From Monodelphis domestica (Eukaryota > Chordata > Mammalia > Didelphimorphia > Didelphidae), in the NCBI RefSeq assembly GCF_027887165.1, contig NC_077234.1:193508947-193572946 (forward strand): 64,000 nucleotides of DNA, in the 5' to 3' direction. Under the pieces are notes generated by a model. That model was given only the letters and a program-made list of their open reading frames with translations. It had not been told where the DNA came from and did not search any database. Position numbers and translations under genes: made by a program. The stretch's first letter is position 1, and the number at the start of each line of letters is the position of its first letter. This document shows positions 1 to 51,960 of this stretch, piece after piece.

Positions 1-67
1 CTGTACAAAAACAACACTAATGGTATTAATCTTTATTCTAGTTAATTTTATCTCTCTTTTTTTATAG

Positions 68-40469
<40,402 letters not shown>

Positions 40470-41740
40470 AAAAGGCACATTTGCACTTGCACACATTTCT
40501 TTCTTTACAAAATGGGCTGGATAAAAAGACCAGAGTACAACTGCTCTTGACATCAATCAAGATGAAGGGATTATACCCTGGGTGCTGGGAAGATTTCTCT
40601 CCACGTGAAACCTGAATATTGAATTGCTGATCTTTTTTTTTATGAATGTAAATGGGAAATACCGTATCATAAGTAGGGACATTCAAGAGTGAGTGAACTT
40701 GTCCTTGTACATAATAATTGAAAACAAATGTCTACTTTCTTCTGGAAGAAAAATGAGCCTTTCTTTTGTCATCAAGGCAAATCGTGGGGGACGAAGCCAG
40801 GACTGACAAATTCCTTTCTTTCTTTTGAGGAACATAAATTTGCACTGAAATATTTTGCTATAATGTGACATGGTGATGAGGATGTCTTCTCCTTTTTTTT
40901 TTTTTAATCCAAGGAAGTGGTCAATGTTTAGAGATTGAATAGAGGGCTCACATTGTGCCACTCACTCTCAAGATCCGGCATTAATCACAGTCGATATAGC
41001 ACATCCAGGTTTGGGGTCTACATCCATTTTTTCAGGAATAGATCATGAACTATACTTTTGCTTTGAAATCGTTGGCTTTGGGGAGCCACCTTTGTGGCAT
41101 AACTGTTCCCCCTTTCCCAGCCTGTTCTCTTGGTTGGCCAGATTTCCAGTAAGCAGTGGCCCTTGGGTTTTATTTTGTTTTTCTGCTCAACGGAATGTGA
41201 TTGATCCATTGGAAATGGATAGCCTCCTCTGGTTTAAAAAAACAACCTACCTTCAAGACTTTTTAAGACAGTCACAGTAATCAAATCAGTCGACCTGTTT
41301 AGTGGTCAAGTTTCCATTCGTACATCCTATAAAAATGTTTCTCCTCCTGCCTGTATGAAATTCTACAACTAATATATTGGACTAGAAGATATATTTTTAA
41401 CTTAAATCATATTCACATTAACTTTTTTGTTTGCCCCTAAATCCATCTGATTTACTTATGATTGGTTTTTTCTTCATTAACAATTTACCTCTTATCCAGA
41501 ACTTGGATCATTAAAAGGGAATTACTCAGTGGGGACAAATGGAATGAGATGCCTGTTTTGACCTCATGTATTTGAACAAGTGGTTCAGGAAAGCTGCCTT
41601 TGCACAGATGATGGAGAAATAACCTTCCCTGATGAGTGCTTTGTCCACTACTACAAGGAAAAAAAACCATAAGGCAGTCTTGCCTCCTGATATCTTGATA
41701 CTTTTTTAACGTTTATTAATAAAATGTCAAAATGCTTCTC
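40470..41740 (+). other. TGFBRAP1: TGFBRAP1 3' UTR (short form)
   Basis: This is non-coding sequence directly after the stop, with no recognisable repeat and several T-rich runs. It reaches the AATAAA at 41718-41723. The exact cleavage site is inferred to lie 10-30 bases beyond the signal. A longer form is possible because the repeat-free sequence continues. Confidence 0.7.
41718..41723 (+). promoter_or_regulatory. Polyadenylation signal AATAAA for TGFBRAP1
   Basis: The first canonical AATAAA after the stop codon on the gene strand, about 1.25 kb downstream, followed by T/GT-rich sequence (catgttgtgtttttgg at about 41760). Confidence 0.6.
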
Positions 41741-43470
41741 ATTCTCAAGATTTGGAATTCATGTTGTGTTTTTGGCATACTATTACTGATGATCTAAAGC
41801 CACTATTATTACGTTGTCCTTTTTTTATATTTTTGCTGGGACACAGATTCGTGGTTATAGTTTTAGTCAGAACTGGCATTCAAGAAAACCACCCACCAAC
41901 ATAGCTGTTACTTTCCAAATGCAAGTACTATTTTGCTACCTGTGATAACTTAATGATACTAAACGGTGCCCTCCACTACCATTCATCCACTATAGACATG
42001 GAAGGTTTGGTGTTCACCCTGTTCCTAGTTCCCTTACAAATGTTTCCTGCCCTAAGTAATCAGCCATCCCCTTGTCCTTTTTCTAATTCCAAGTGGGTCA
42101 AAAACTAACTATCACTACATTATTTGGGGGGCAAAGGGAATGGTACCATTCTCTCAACGCGCTGTGGCTCTGTTGTCTGAAGAATTAATGATTAAGAAAT
42201 TATGCTCTGTAGCTGGACTGTATCAGATGAAAATTAACTTGTGATTAATTCAGAACCCGCTCGTGAATTTTGCACAGCCCATCAATGACTCTACTGCTTA
42301 CAGAATGATTATATTATTGCACATGTCGTAATTACAACTTGTGAGTTTGAATTTATGCTCCTTGGAGAACGGAAACAGGAGTGCGGAACACCTCACTTTT
42401 AAAAGCACCCCCTCCACAGGATGCACAGAAGTTTGGAGAAGCCTTGGTGATGCTGTCATCTTCTCTTCACTGAACACCTATTAGTTCTGTGAAGCCCACT
42501 TTAAGCATACCTTAGACAGACAGGAACCACATTTGAACATTTCTCCATTTCTACCCTATTTGGGGTTTTGGCACAAACAATGGTCCGCCTCATGCAGATT
42601 TATCTTAATTTTGGAAACAAGCCCTTTTTTCTGTCCCCTTAAAAGTCTTTTTTCTTAATAACTTTTTTTTTTTTTAAAAAAGGTCCTTCCCAGTAGGGTG
42701 TCTTCTATTTTGTAATCATGCTGCTGTATAGAAAAATTCCAATTTTGTTCACTCATTCTTGCCAGTAGATTCTGCAAAACTCTTTGGTTCATTCAGCATG
42801 ACCTAAGCTGTTTACATTAATACTACATGGGCAATAACGTGCTATTTTAATGAACTACTTCTCTGCTATTGCCTGTAAAGCATTAATGTGTATAAAAGGT
42901 TTTTTGTTTGCAGTAGAGAATGTCATCTGAACTTCAAGTGAAAAAGTTGATGTCCGTGAGAATAGCGAAAGATGCTGCTAGTTGAAAATGGGATGGAGGG
43001 GTGGGCAGGCATAGTTTGTTAGCTGTGGTTTGTGATCAAGTTTATGCCTGTAATCCAGCAAAGATAGCCCTACTTTTCTGCTTGTGCTCTGCAGGAAACC
43101 GTTATCCTCGCTACTCAGTTTTTTGACTTCTGATTATGTCAGCACACAGGGCCAGAAATACACAAAATGTACAAATGTAAACATATGGATTTTATTAAAA
43201 TTCTTCTAATTCTTGGTTTTTCTCGAGTTTTTTTTCTTTTAATCTTAAAGTAATGTCTTTTTCCTGTTCATGGATGCATCCCAAGGAATTTTTGTTGTTT
43301 TTTTCTTTAAAGCATTCATTGGTTCTTCCTAGCATTTGCAAAATAGGTAGATCTTTTCTTTTAAATTACTACAAATAGAACACTTTCACTGCTAAATTCA
43401 GATAGATCTTTTCACTATTCATTGCCATTAACTGCATTATTCAAAGAAAGGGTCATTTTAAGAAAGAATG
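41741..43470. other. Repeat-free sequence downstream of TGFBRAP1
   Basis: No open reading frame of note and no recognisable SINE, LINE or LTR, in a window where almost every other 500 bp holds one. ATTAAA occurs near 43195 and could end a long 3' UTR form. The AT-rich stretch at about 42180-42370 has several TAAT/ATTA cores. Either a long 3' UTR or constrained non-coding DNA is plausible. Confidence 0.5.
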
Positions 43471-43473
43471 TTT

Positions 43474-43672
43474 AGGGGGCTGCTGGGTAGCTCAGTGGAT
43501 GGAGAACCAGGCCCAGAGATGGGAGGTCCTGGGTTCAAATGTGGCCTCAGACACTTCCCAGCTGTGTGACCCTGGGCAAGTCACTTGACCCCCATTGCCT
43601 AGCCCTAACCACTCTCCTGCCTTGGAACCAATACACAGTATGGATTGCAAGATGGAAGGTGAAGGTAAAAAA
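43474..43672 (+). mobile_element. tRNA-derived marsupial SINE
   Basis: ctgctgggtagctcagtgga, gggttcaaatgtggcctcag, tgaccctgggcaagtcactt, then an A-rich tail. The perfect 14-bp target duplication aagaaagaatgttt lies at 43460-43473 and 43673-43686, so it is one of the younger insertions here. Confidence 0.96.
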
Positions 43673-43973
43673 AAGAAAGAATGTTTGATGTCTGTTGTAG
43701 TGAACTCTACCTTTCAGTTGATCAAACACCTTGCTTTGAAGTGGCCAAGGCCACCCCTGTACATAAGCAACAAAGCAGGAATTACTCTGCTGCCTCCTTG
43801 TCTGTGGAGGTGGTCTTGGCCTCTTCAAAGCAAGGTTATCAGCAGAATCTAAAGCAACAAATACTTTCCATATGGGCCAGGAAAGAAACTCAACTGACAT
43901 TCTTATACCAGCCTAGCTTTTCACTAGTCTGGCTGCAAGATGATGAAGGTTTTGGCAAAAGCATTTTCTAGGG

Positions 43974-44195
43974 GCAGTTTGGTGGCTCAGTGGAGAGAGT
44001 GCTAGGCTTGGGGAGGTACCGGGTTCAAATGTGGCCTCAGACACTACCTGTGTGACCCTGGGCAAGTCACTTCTCTGCTTCGGTTTCCTCATCTAAGCTG
44101 GAGAAGGACATGGCAAACCACACCAGTATCTTTGCCAAGAAAACCCCAAATGAGGTCATGAAGAGGCAGACATGACTGGAGGAACGGATCCTGCC
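43974..44195 (+). mobile_element. RTE-tailed SINE (tRNA-like head, BovB/RTE-like tail)
   Basis: Head ggtggctcagtggagagagt and gggttcaaatgtggcctcag, then tail gctggagaaggacatggcaa, agtatctttgccaagaaaac, caaatgaggtcatgaagagg, cagacatgactgg. The tail matches the 3' end of BovB/RTE LINEs. Confidence 0.85.
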
Positions 44196-44249
44196 GTGTG
44201 CGCCACCATCACAGGTCCTTCCTATGTGTATTTTCATACACACTGTAAA

Positions 44250-45090
44250 AAGCATTTCAATATCACTAATGGCGTCCAGGAGCTCACCACGAGCGATGTT
44301 GGCGCTAATAGCTAATAACGGTGTCGGTGATTGAGGCATCCTAAAGGAGCGTGAGAAGACCCCGCTTTAGAGCCTCGTTCCACCGTCTTCCTGTAGCACA
44401 CCCTGTCAGGCTCTGCCTATCAACGCTTAAAAGCAGCTTTGGAGGAGGGAGATGGCCACGTTCGAGGTCTGGGTCAACAGACAAGGAAACTGAGGCCCGG
44501 GAGGGTGAGGCGACGTGTCGGAGGGAGGATTCCCATCCAGCACCCTCCTGCCCCTTTTCTCCTTCCGTTCCAAGTCACTCGGCTCCTGAGTGGCCGCAGG
44601 GCAGTCCAAAGCGATGAGAGAGCGAGCGCGCCAATTAAAGTTTCAGATGTGTCTGGTGGTAGAGGCAAAGGCTGGCGTCTGGATCAGTTAAATGGGCTGT
44701 GACTGGTAGAGAGTAATTAGATATTAACTAACAGCTCATTTACTCTGAGCAGATCTGTCAAGCTCAGCATTGAAAATGAAAATGTATGTCAGTGAAGACC
44801 ATACGGACCGGGAGGCCTTTCACCTTTAAAGAAAGTTAAATGGCTTTAGAAGTGTCTAAAAGCTTGTTAACACGTTGTTGGGAGACGAGCCGCTCGAGTT
44901 AATGAAGCCTGCTTTTCTATAGATTTCCTCCCAAGAAGGGAGATCAACAGCCCTCCTTCTGGGCACCGAATCGCAAATGCCCAAGAAGAGTTCCTGCAAC
45001 AGCAGCGAGGGACGGCAGTGCCCTGCGTCCCCTGATTTAAGAAGCTCCCTGGCCATGGGAGAGCAGGCTGGCGCGTGGAAAGGCATTCTG
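44250..45090. other. CpG-richer, repeat-poor block, candidate regulatory element
   Basis: CpG dinucleotides cluster here (for example ggcgacgtgtcgg, gagagcgagcgcgcc, gacgagccgctcgag) while they are rare around it. 44620-44900 contains gagtaattagatattaacta and other homeodomain-type TAAT cores in unique-looking sequence. A short MIR tail (gacaaggaaactgaggcccg) sits at about 44480. No splice-supported frame is seen. Confidence 0.4.
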
Positions 45091-45249
45091 CCTGGATCTC
45101 AGTCTTGATCTTTTAAGATAGTTCTGCAGAAATGTCTAGGCTTCAGGGGCTCACATTTCCCTAGGGCGTGGGCTTTCCAGAAGAACAAAGAACATTCCCT
45201 TCTTTATGAACCAGCCATCAAGTACTGCCATTAGGGAAGCATCTCCTTG

Positions 45250-46060
45250 TCATTTGGATTAATAGTGGCTCACGCCTCAGACTTGGTCTTTGAGGTGGTA
45301 AGTAGACAGGAACAAAAACACACACAGGAAAACTTAATCCACAGCAGGAATATGTTGAAGCAATCCCATGAGCCACAAGATGGTGGACTAGACATTTTCT
45401 TTGATCTCCACATTCTCAATCCTGTCCAAAACAAATTATGCACTATAAATAAAGCAACTCCTACTGTTTCCATGGTCTTGGGCACCCAAAGTCCAAAAAA
45501 AGGGGGAAAAAGTCCCAAATGATACTCGGTGACTGGGCTCACTTAGCACATCTCCTTAATCTATGCCATTAGCAACAAAGCTGCACATACTAGTGGACCC
45601 AAGGACTCAAGACAGGTTAACAACAAAATACACCTGAGCCCCCATTCCCTCTTCCTCTTTCCAATGCAAAAGAGACCCTAGTTCCATGCTGTGGAAGTTT
45701 GTCCTGGCCTTGGCAATCAGCCTGGCCACACCACTTGAGAAGCAAAAGTCTAATAGGGGCAACAACCCAGAAGAACCAACACTACAAAGCTCTGAACTGC
45801 TGGTACTGGGCCAGAGAACTAAGAACAGAGAGAATGGGACAGGCAGGACACCATGCATGTATGGGGGAGTGGTGAGGCACTCAACCAAGTCCAAGAGAAG
45901 GCACAGAACATCCTGCTTGGACCAGTTCAGACTCCCAAAGTTAATTGGGGCAGAGACCTAGGTTGGTGAACCTAGTGAGAGAGTATGAATTGCCTAATGT
46001 GAAAGGAGCCTGAGATGCTTTGAGATCCAGCCTTTCAGGAATCCACAATCAGAGGGCAGG
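45250..46060 (+). other. Possible L1-type 5' UTR or other repeat fragment
   Basis: gagccacaagatggtggact resembles the gagccaagatggcggact motif common in mammalian L1 5' UTRs. The following sequence is moderately GC-rich and has no coding feature. I cannot match it to the 5' UTR of the L1 at 7773-15295, so the assignment is uncertain. Confidence 0.3.
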
Positions 46061-46259
46061 GGAAGGAGCAACAAAATGAATGACAAGAAAAATGAGGGGG
46101 AAGACAAATATATTGATGTAGGTATTGCCTCTCAGTCTCCATTTTTTCCTATTCTCATTTTTGCTCCAAACAAGTTCTACCTCTTAAAGGAAACCTTTCT
46201 CTACCTCCCTACCTTGCTTCCCTCCTCCCTAGTTTATGGGGTGTTCAGAGAGTACCAAC

Positions 46260-46815
46260 ACCTCTGGTGTGAGGGCTTGCTCAGTCCTTTTCAGGACTGC
46301 TCACCCACCTTTGGTGTCCACCTTCACCCAACTCTCACCTGTGGCTCCAAGAAGCTGTGGTCTTGCACACAATCACCCCTCACCCCCTTGTAAAACCATG
46401 TTGGGAGACAGGAAGACAGGATAAACTAGCTTAAATGCAGTTGTGGGTAACCTACAAATCTGTTAATGAGTTAGGGGGATGCCTTTCCCAAGCAGAAGAC
46501 TATCCCCAGCAGAATGGATGGACAAGAACAATTTTTTTTTTTCCAACAGCTTTGAAGGCAGCTGAAGCAGGAGTTGTGGAGATCTTAGATCTGGCCAGAC
46601 ATTGAAGATGCCAAGTTCATCCAATGCAACCAGGGCCATCAATAGTCATCCTGACTTTTGCTTTGCCACTGGACTTGAATGATTTTGGAAGAGAGAATGA
46701 AGCTGACAACTCTACAATTCTGACTCGCTTAAATCCAATTTACAAGTAACTTAAGACATCACTCACCCTGATGTCTTTGGTCTTCTTCAAAAAAGGATGG
46801 AATAACAACTCTTGC
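46260..46815 (+). repeat. Unnamed dispersed repeat, copy 1
   Basis: Shares ordered blocks with three other copies (52745, 57095 and 58607): tctcacctgtggctccaaga, aatctgttaatgagttaggg, atggatggacaagaacaa, atcctgacttttgctttgcc, gacatcactcaccctgatgt. Family not recognised. Confidence 0.75.
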
Positions 46816-46829
46816 TCTCATTGCTAGTG

Positions 46830-47035
46830 CCTTTCTTCTGAGATTACCTTCCATTTACACTTTATATATGTCGTATGTACAGTTGTTTACATAGTGTCTC
46901 CCTCATTAAAATCTGAGCTCCTTGAAGGCATTAAGTATTTTGGGTTTTTTACCTTTCTATCCCTAGCACTTTAGAGTAGTAATTGATGTGCTTGGTAATT
47001 CATAAATATTTAGTAGATGCTTCTTGACTGACAAA
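46830..47035 (+). mobile_element. L2-type LINE 3' end
   Basis: gattaccttccatttacact, gtacagttgtttacatagtg, aaatctgagctccttgaagg, ttcataaatatttagtagat. Confidence 0.7.
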
Positions 47036-47064
47036 AATGGACCAAGGCAAATCGTCAAAGCTTT

Positions 47065-47315
47065 TTTGTTGTTGTTTAGTCATGTCCATCTCTTCACAAT
47101 CCCATTTGGAATTTTCTTGGCAAAGATACTGGGATGGTTGGCCATTTCCTTCTCCAGCTTATTTTAGAGATGAGGAAACTGAGGCAAACAGGGTTAAGTG
47201 ACTTGCCCTGGGTGACACAGTTAGTATCTGAGGCCAGATTTAAATTCAGGAAAAAAGAATCTTCCTTTCTTCAGGTCTGGTACTCTATCCCCTGTGCCAT
47301 CTAGCTGTCCCTCCT
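47065..47315 (-). mobile_element. RTE-tailed SINE
   Basis: Antisense: gttgttgtttagtcatgtcc, gaattttcttggcaaagata, gccatttccttctccagctt, gatgaggaaactgaggcaaa, actctatcccctgtgccatc. Confidence 0.88.
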
Positions 47316-47569
47316 TAAAGCCCTATCAAATACCAAACACTTCGGTGTTTTAAGTGAGGAAAAGTGACACACCCAGAACTGCTGGGGTCCTTAACTTCTC
47401 TCTAGCTGACTTTTTACATCCCTTTCCCTCTTATGTCCCATATCTATTTACATGGACAACTGAGCATCCAAAATAAAACTTTCTAATTTCTAATCTTGCC
47501 CTTGTTTAACTCTACTGGAAACATTCTGGGAAGAATCAAAAAGACGATTCTGAATCACTGTGTGATGCA

Positions 47570-47800
47570 TGTCACTGGCTTCCTCTAAGTCCCAACTAAA
47601 ATATCTTCCATGGGAAGCATTCCCTAACCACTCTTAATTACTGTGCTTTAATCCAGTATATAGCTTCCCTTGGCTTGTCACCTTCTCCTTTAGCGTAAAC
47701 TCCTTGAGAACTATCTTTTGCTTCTCTTTTTATCCCTGGTGCTTAGCACAATGCCTGACACATAGTAAAAAATAAATGTTGATGGATTGATTGGCTGACA
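47570..47800 (+). mobile_element. L2-type LINE 3' end
   Basis: catgtcactggcttcctcta, gaagcattccctaaccactc, gcttagcacaatgcctgaca, aaataaatgttgatgga. Confidence 0.7.
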
Positions 47801-47839
47801 CACTAGCCATTAACTAACATTAACTTAGAACCACTCTTA

Positions 47840-48052
47840 AAAACAAAAAACAACAACAACAAAAAAACAAAAAAACCTCTTACCTTCTGCCTTAGTATCA
47901 ATTCTAAGATAGAAAAGCAGCAAGGACTGGACAAATGGGGTTAAATGATTTGTCCAGAGTCACACAACTAGGAAGTGTCTAAGGTCAAATTTGAATTCAG
48001 GTCTTCCCAACTCCAGACCCAGTGCTCCATCCATTATGCTACCTAGCTGCCA
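47840..48052 (-). mobile_element. Marsupial SINE, antisense
   Basis: Tail caacaacaacaaaaaaac, then ttaccttctgccttagtatc, ggggttaaatgatttgtcca, gtcaaatttgaattcaggtc, atgctacctagctgcc. Flanked by cttagaaccactctt (47824-47838) and cttagaaccattctt (48054-48068). Confidence 0.88.
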
Positions 48053-48068
48053 CCTTAGAACCATTCTT

Positions 48069-48691
48069 TTTTTTTTTTTAATTTTTATTTGGTCATTTCC
48101 AAACATTATTCATTGGAAACAAAGATCATTTTCTTTTCTTCCCTCCCCTCCCTCCCACCACCTCTCCTTTTTGCTCACACGCAATTCCACTGGGTATCAC
48201 ATGTGTTCTTGATTCAAACCCATTTTCATGTTGTTGGTATTTGCATTAGAGTGTTCATTTAGAGTCTCTCCTCAGTCATATCCCATCCACACCTGTAGTC
48301 AAGCAGTTGCTTTTCATCGGTATTTTTACTCCCACAGTTTGTCCTCTGCTTGTGGATAGTGTTTTTCTCCTAGATCCCTGCAGATTGTTCAGGGACATTA
48401 CACCGCCACTAATGGAGAAGTCCATTACATTTGATTGTACCACAGTGTATTAGTCTCTGTGTACAATGTTCTCCTGGTTCTGCTCCTCTCACTCTGCATC
48501 ACTTCCTGGAGGTTGTTCCAGTCTCCATGGAATTCCTCCACTTTATTATTCCTTTGAGCACAATAGTATTCCATCACCAACATATACCACAATTTGTTCA
48601 GCCATTCCCCAATTGAAGGGCATCCCCTCGTTTTCCAATTTTTGGCCACCACAAAGAGTGCAGCTATGAATATTCTTGTACAAGTCTTTTT
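48069..48691 (-). mobile_element. 5'-truncated L1 3' end
   Basis: Antisense L1 tail through atgaatattcttgtacaagt. The 16-bp target duplication ccttagaaccattctt lies at 48053-48068 and 48692-48707. It landed in the right-hand target duplication of the SINE at 47840-48052. Confidence 0.93.
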
Positions 48692-48929
48692 CCTTAGAAC
48701 CATTCTTAAGTAACTCTGGGGTAGCTTTTTCCTTTGCTGTTGTATGAAATGAGGCAGTGAAGGGGGTTTAGTTTTCTCAGTCTCTGATGTAATAAACATG
48801 TTCTAGACACCCTGGCATTCTACTCTTTTTTTTTTTTTGCTAGTGTAACAATACAATTCCATTTTTTGATTCCTGGATGTGTTACTGGAGAGGCAACAGT
48901 GGCAAGTAAGCACCCTGGAGAGCCTGGGG

Positions 48930-49130
48930 CTGTTCATAGTATAATTCTTGGAACTCCTATAAGCTGGTTGACCCTGGGCAAGTCATTTAACCTGTCATGA
49001 TACATAGTTCTTGTTTTATCAATACTATTGGACCCCTAGAAGTGTTGTGAAAGTTAAATGAGATTTTTAAAATGTTTTTCAGATTTTAAAGCACTTTATA
49101 GATATCAACTATTAGTATTAATAATATAGT
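48930..49130 (+). mobile_element. MIR-type SINE
   Basis: gttgaccctgggcaagtcat, agtgttgtgaaagttaaatg and cagattttaaagcactttat. Confidence 0.6.
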
Positions 49131-49199
49131 TACTGATGAGAAGCCTTTATATAGACATTAATGATAATCAATCAAAATCATCCCAGTGATTTTCAGTTT

Positions 49200-49430
49200 G
49201 GTTGTATGGTAGAAAGAGCACCAGACCTAGAATTAGGACTCATCTTCCTGAGTTCAAATCCTGCCTCAGATACTTATTAGCTGGATGACGCTGGGTAAAT
49301 CACTTAACCCTGTTTGCCTCAGTTTCCTCATCTGTCAAGTGAGCTGGAGAAGGAAATGGCAAACCATCCCAGTGGCATCACAAAGAATCAGATAAGATTG
49401 AAGTGATGGAACACCAATAAACCCTGTACC
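49200..49430 (+). mobile_element. RTE-tailed SINE
   Basis: gtatggtagaaagagcacca, tgagttcaaatcctgcctca, agtttcctcatctgtcaagt, gagctggagaaggaaatggc, aaaccatcccagtgg. Confidence 0.85.
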
Positions 49431-49584
49431 CCCTTGACAATCTCCTCATCCCCCCTAGTGGTATGTGTATCCCAGGTTGATAACCCCAAACATTTTAATG
49501 TTCCATCTGGGGAAATTGAACCTCAGACACATGCCCAAAGTCCCAATTGGCTAATGGCAGAGGTGGACCTGGAGGCCAGATTCT

Positions 49585-50350
49585 CTCACCCCCCCCCCTT
49601 TCCATGAAGCCACACTACATCGCCTCCTGCAGGTGGTAGAAGAGAAGAAAAGACATTTCTCAGTTCATCCAGGGATGAACAATGTTTCATCAAATCAAGA
49701 GGGTCCCAAGACTTCCCCAGAAAGCACCTGCTTCCATTGGTGTGGAAGAACCTCGCTGCTGGGGGATTCTCTGATGCATTTCTGCACCTGCTCAGCCGGG
49801 CTGTGTCCTTGGGTAATCCAGTCTGGAGCAGACAGCATTGAGGGTTCTCTAATTGCACTTGGAGGTGTTGATGTACCAACATGGCACAGAAGATGTAGCA
49901 AACGTGTTGTAAACCCATTATCATATCTGACATCATAACTGTAATTTCATGCAATTTGATATTGGAGATGAGTGGGGACAGTGCCAATTTTCCATTCATG
50001 TTCAATGCCTGTTTAATGGTGCAATTTTCAGATAGTTTGTGTTTATATAAATAGTAGAAAAAAGCGGCTTGCTTTGAAGCAGCTGACACTGAATGGAGGC
50101 CCTTTCAAACCTGGAGAGAGAGTGTCCAGAATGCGTCTAATGGGCTAGAATCTACTACCACCGGGAATGGGGAAAGATTATCTGCCCATAAATGATGTGC
50201 CTCGAGGAGGCAAATTCGCTCTTCTTGGGATGCTGAGTAAATTAGAGAATATTACCCTGTTCATCTCTGGGTTCTGCTCAGAATGGCTGGTGATTGACTC
50301 TGGATTTACTGCCCCAGGTTCACAGTGATTAAAGATATTCCTTTAGGTCA
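49585..50350. other. Repeat-free block, candidate conserved non-coding element
   Basis: Unique-looking sequence about 9 kb past the TGFBRAP1 stop, with no SINE/LINE signature and mixed composition. It contains AT-rich cores such as gtaatttcatgcaatttgat and tttatataaatagtag. An open frame of 167 codons on the minus strand crosses it but has no splice or domain support. Interpretation as an enhancer-like element is inference. Confidence 0.35.
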
Positions 50351-50916
50351 AAAAATGGATCTGAACTTGCCTCCAGCCCATGTCAGCCAGACTAGGGACA
50401 CATCAATTCTCATTCACTGAGACAATCCCATTTAGGGTTCAGATGGCAAATTTCTACAGCTCCTGAGTACTCTAAGAGGAGATCTCGAGGAGACACTTCT
50501 ACCTACCATCAGTTTTCCAGTCAAGAAACTGAGCGAAATGCTGATTTGGTGAAGGTTCTCAGGATGTTGGTAACAGATCTTGAAAGGAAAGGAACAATTA
50601 TATTCTCTTTCATTAGGGTTGAGTTTAAAAAGAGGCAAGCAAAGTGCATCTGTGACTAGTCAGTGGGCACAATGAAAACTTCAATTTACCAGCAACCCTA
50701 CCCTTAGCTTCTACTTTGGGAAGGACAGGGATCCGGAAGGGATCTGTGACTTCACTGGTATTGAAAATGCCCTCCACCAATGTAGGTACCTTCCATAAAT
50801 AGCCTTAGAGTTCACTAGAACACAGAGGGCAAGTGACTCTCCCAGCAGTTATCCAAGCAAGGAACTGTCAGAGACAGGATGAGAACTCAAGTCTCTTTAC
50901 TTCAAGACCAGATCTG

Positions 50917-51270
50917 TGTGTGTGTGTGTTTGTTTGTCTTTCTCCCTCCCTCTCTCTGTCTCTTTCCCTCTTCTCTCTCTTTTTCTCTCATCTCTCTCTC
51001 CCTCCTCCTTCCCTCTGTCTCTCTGCCTGTTTCTGTCTCTAGTCTCTGTTTCTGTCTCTTTCTCCCCCTCTCCTCTTGTCTCTCTCTCTCTCCCCATCTC
51101 TCTCTCTGTCTCTGTCTCTCGCCCTCTCGGTCTCTCTCTATCTCTTTCCCTCTTCTCTCTCTTACTCTCATCTCTTTCTCTCTTCTCTCTCTCCCTCCCC
51201 CTACCCTCTGTCTCTGTCTATGTTTCTGTCTCTCTAGTATCTCTGTTTCTGTCTCTTCCTCCCCCTCCTC
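50917..51270. repeat. Polypyrimidine tract with internal ~182-bp duplication
   Basis: About 350 bases almost wholly C/T on the + strand after a (GT)n start. A block starting tctttccctcttctctctct recurs about 182 bases later (50961 and 51143) with the same order of tgtttctgtctctagt-type landmarks. Confidence 0.9.
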
Positions 51271-51539
51271 AATGAAAAGATAGTGAGTTCATATGGGAGA
51301 TTTAGTAACATTTTCCAAATGGTAAATATGAAGAAGTTGGGCAACATGGTCCATTTAGAGCTCTTCAATCTCTAAATTCTTTGGTCCAGTAATAGATAGA
51401 TCCTGGCCCTAGTAGTCATTCTCCCTAAACTTGCACAACTCTTATATTTACACCTACATTATACAAAATGATGATCAGTGATCGTCAGAGTATTGCCTAA
51501 GAGGTATCATACAATCCTCATAAAGATGACAGAATTGTT

Positions 51540-51825
51540 CGATAGGACTACTGGTCTCTGTCTCCCGTATTCTCTGGCTTCCTTAAAATCCCAGCTAAAA
51601 CCCCAGCTTCTGGAAGAAGCCTTTCATGGTTCCCCTTAATGTTAGTGCCTACCCTCTCTGATTAGCATGTTTGCAAATAGTTGTTTGCATTAGCCAAGTG
51701 CCTTGGAGGCAGAGACTATCTTTTTGCCTTTCCTTGTGTCCTCAGGGCTCATTTAGCACATGTGCTATGGGCCAGTGCCTGGCCCATAGCTTTTAATAAA
51801 TATTTGCCAACTGATGGCTAGAAAG
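51540..51825 (+). mobile_element. L2-type LINE 3' end
   Basis: ctggcttccttaaaatccca, cttctggaagaagcctttca, gtttgcaaatagttgtttgc, ttttaataaatatttgcc. Confidence 0.75.
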
Positions 51826-51885
51826 CAGTTTAGGATCATTTAGATTAAATTATGCTTATCCCATTATACTTTCTAAGAGGAAAAA

Positions 51886-51960
51886 TTGTATATTATATAT
51901 TATAAAATATATTATATAATATGTATTACAAAATATATTATGTAATATATATCATAAAAC
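51886..51960. repeat. AT-rich low-complexity / palindromic TA repeat
   Basis: Repeated attatataatatg / acaaaatatattatg units, partly self-complementary. Confidence 0.8.

Noticed and set aside
45607-45961. Overlapping ~90-codon frames on both strands
   Set aside because: No recognisable domain; the surrounding sequence looks like a repeat fragment and carries no splice signals that would join them.
49586-50089. 167-codon open frame on the minus strand
   Set aside because: No domain, signal or recognisable family; no splice context; composition fits unique non-coding DNA. Kept only as a candidate conserved block.
50833-51283. Ser/Leu-rich open frames on both strands
   Set aside because: They arise from the polypyrimidine tract, which lacks stops in several frames.
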